This document shows positions 20,542 to 21,815 of a stretch of 21,815 bases of DNA, one piece after another; position 1 is the stretch's first letter, and every line of letters begins with the position of its first letter. The notes beneath the pieces are model-generated. The model had not been told where the DNA came from and made no database searches. It saw only the letters and a list, made by a program, of their open reading frames with translations. Made by a program: the position numbers and the translations under genes. The stretch is from Lunasporangiospora selenospora (lineage: Eukaryota > Mortierellomycota > Mortierellomycetes > Mortierellales > Mortierellaceae). The stretch is from contig JAABOA010000012.1 in NCBI GenBank assembly GCA_015680635.1, forward strand, positions 24,391 to 46,205. Direction: 5' to 3'.

Positions 20542-21698
20542 TGGCTTTGCAGCTGGACCACCAAGGAAACTCAAATATAGAACACTGACCGTCTGAATGA
20601 CAGTCGTGACCAAACAATGCGGATTCACTCCCACCCTGCGCATGGACGGCGGTGCTGCAACAATATCTCCGTATTCTGTCCTGCTATGATTAGTCTCTCT
20701 TGCCGCCAGGGCAGTACACGCCATGGCGCGAAATAGGAGCTAAAGCCATGGGCGACTGCCCGCTAATTGTACTTGTCTATGGTATCCATACTTCCCTCTG
20801 CTTCCAACAATTGCCTTCACCGCAGCGCAAGGAATAACTTCAGATTGCAGCAACAGGTTATTTTCGGCGTGAGTAAAGAGGAAAGCAAATTGGCGTAACC
20901 CTTTCCTTACTACTCTCCTCTCAGCACAAGCCAGTCGCACATCCGTCTTGCGCAGAGAGCAAGTGTGAGTGAAAATAGGGTTGAAGGACAAGACAAAAAT
21001 AGCTATTTATTCTCATCCCCCCTCATCCTTGTGGCCTTTCAGCTAATCAACAAAGGGTCGGCGTAGCTCTCGACCGCCGGTACTTTCATAGACTACAGTC
21101 AACCGCACTACCCACCATTTCTCATATTTTCACACACCCCTCCATCTCGTACATAATCCATTCTTCTTTTGTTTCGCTTCTCCTGCCATGCTGCAACCCG
21201 ATAGAGCAGTATTTTCGGACCCTGGATGTGAACATGTCCGATTTGGGTTTGCCAATCATAAGCGTTGAAGCGGCTGTCTTAAATACGTCGAGATTCACTA
21301 TGTCATAGGAATGCTCCTTCTGTGGATGCCTGATTGGAAGCCCTTCACTCTAAATGTTGTTCGTCTCTGGTGTACGGTGTATGGCAGGTCTTCTTTTCGA
21401 TCCTGATCAAAGTCTTGGCTCTCATTGCTCGCTCTCTATCTTTACTGTCGCACGTGGTCATGGTATGGGGACTCCATCTACAGTCGCCTCTCTCTATAAT
21501 GACACTCTCTATAAAGAAACTCTCTCTATTGTGTATTGTGAATTTTATCGAGTGAATTTCATTTAGGGGAGAGGTGCGGTTGCATGGTCACTGGGGATAA
21601 CACTGGCTTTTCGAGATGGTCCTTTTTCCTTTTTGATTCAAACGGTCCTTTTTTTCCAAATGGGTGAATGCGAACAAAGTTTTACTTTGACTCTTGGA
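20542..21698. other. Intergenic interval, no supported gene
   Basis: The interval lies upstream of the oxidase. Short frames at 20991-20740 (minus), 21334-21555 and 21354-21566 (plus) overlap or lack recognisable features. A CT-rich stretch at about 21120-21187 precedes an ATG at 21188, which opens a 26-codon frame ending near 21268; I could not extend it by splicing. Imperfect CTCTCTATAAWGA-like units occur at 21490-21530, and two GGTCCTTTTT copies occur at about 21618 and 21644. Nothing else was recognised. Confidence 0.45.
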
Positions 21699-21815
21699 TT
21701 ATTCATTAACAGCCTTGCATTGATCCATTAGGGCCAGTTGGAAGAGGTGGCCAGAGGTCTTTACAGCTGATTTCTCGAGTTTGTAGTTCACCAGCTGGAT
21801 TACAAAATTTTGCTG
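21699..21815 (-). CDS. Possible C-terminal fragment of a minus-strand gene
   Basis: A minus-strand frame is open from the right edge to a TAA at 21701-21699, giving 38 residues. The peptide is helix-like with a natural composition (LVNYKLEKSAVKTSGHLFQL) and no low complexity. There is no start in the window and the family is not recognised. A 38-codon open frame is easily produced by chance, so this is a weak call that depends on the sequence beyond the edge. Confidence 0.3.
   Translation of the reverse strand, partial: QQNFVIQLVNYKLEKSAVKTSGHLFQLALMDQCKAVNE

Overview
The window reads as nuclear DNA of a filamentous fungus, most likely an early-diverging one (Mucoromycota; Mortierella-type is my best guess, from gene content rather than a search). 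The genes are intron-dense, with GT-AG introns of about 80-460 nt and CTAAC/CTAAT-type branch points. CT-rich leaders precede several starts. The gene set mixes fungal families (a Skt5/Chs4 chitin-synthase regulator) with families better known from animals (HMMR/RHAMM, EED, PRKRIP1). No rRNA, tRNA, transposon or CRISPR was recognised. Exon structures were assembled by eye from splice signals, reading phase and remembered family sequences.

Layout. Positions 2-181 (+) are the 3' end of a gene with a basic RKSKWD-type tail, followed by AATAAA. About 3 kb without a convincing gene follows, ending in a CT-rich promoter. Positions 3209-6002 (+) encode a 766-residue Skt5/Chs4-like Sel1-repeat protein with a C-terminal CVIM prenylation box. 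Converging on it from the minus strand is an eight-exon gene (8789-6473) for a 452-residue EED/ESC WD40 protein, the H3K27-methylation (PRC2) scaffold. Only 125 bp upstream of that, also minus, is a two-exon PRKRIP1/DUF1168 spliceosomal protein (9565-8915). It shares a 360-bp divergent promoter with a six-exon, 1,256-residue HMMR-like coiled-coil protein (9926-14959, +).

The right half begins with a 1.7-kb spacer between convergent genes, which may hold a small unrecognised minus-strand gene (15579-15262). Next come a five-exon VAP/Scs2 ER-contact protein (18066-16671, minus) and an intronless secreted berberine-bridge-type FAD oxidase (20384-18906, minus). The last 117 bp may be the 3' end of another minus-strand gene.

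The genes do not form a pathway. They are a housekeeping neighbourhood covering chitin synthesis control, Polycomb chromatin, splicing, microtubule/spindle organisation, ER contact sites and a secreted oxidase. The points most worth follow-up are the EED homologue, whose methyl-lysine cage positions look non-aromatic, and the fungal HMMR homologue, which keeps both conserved ends of the animal protein.
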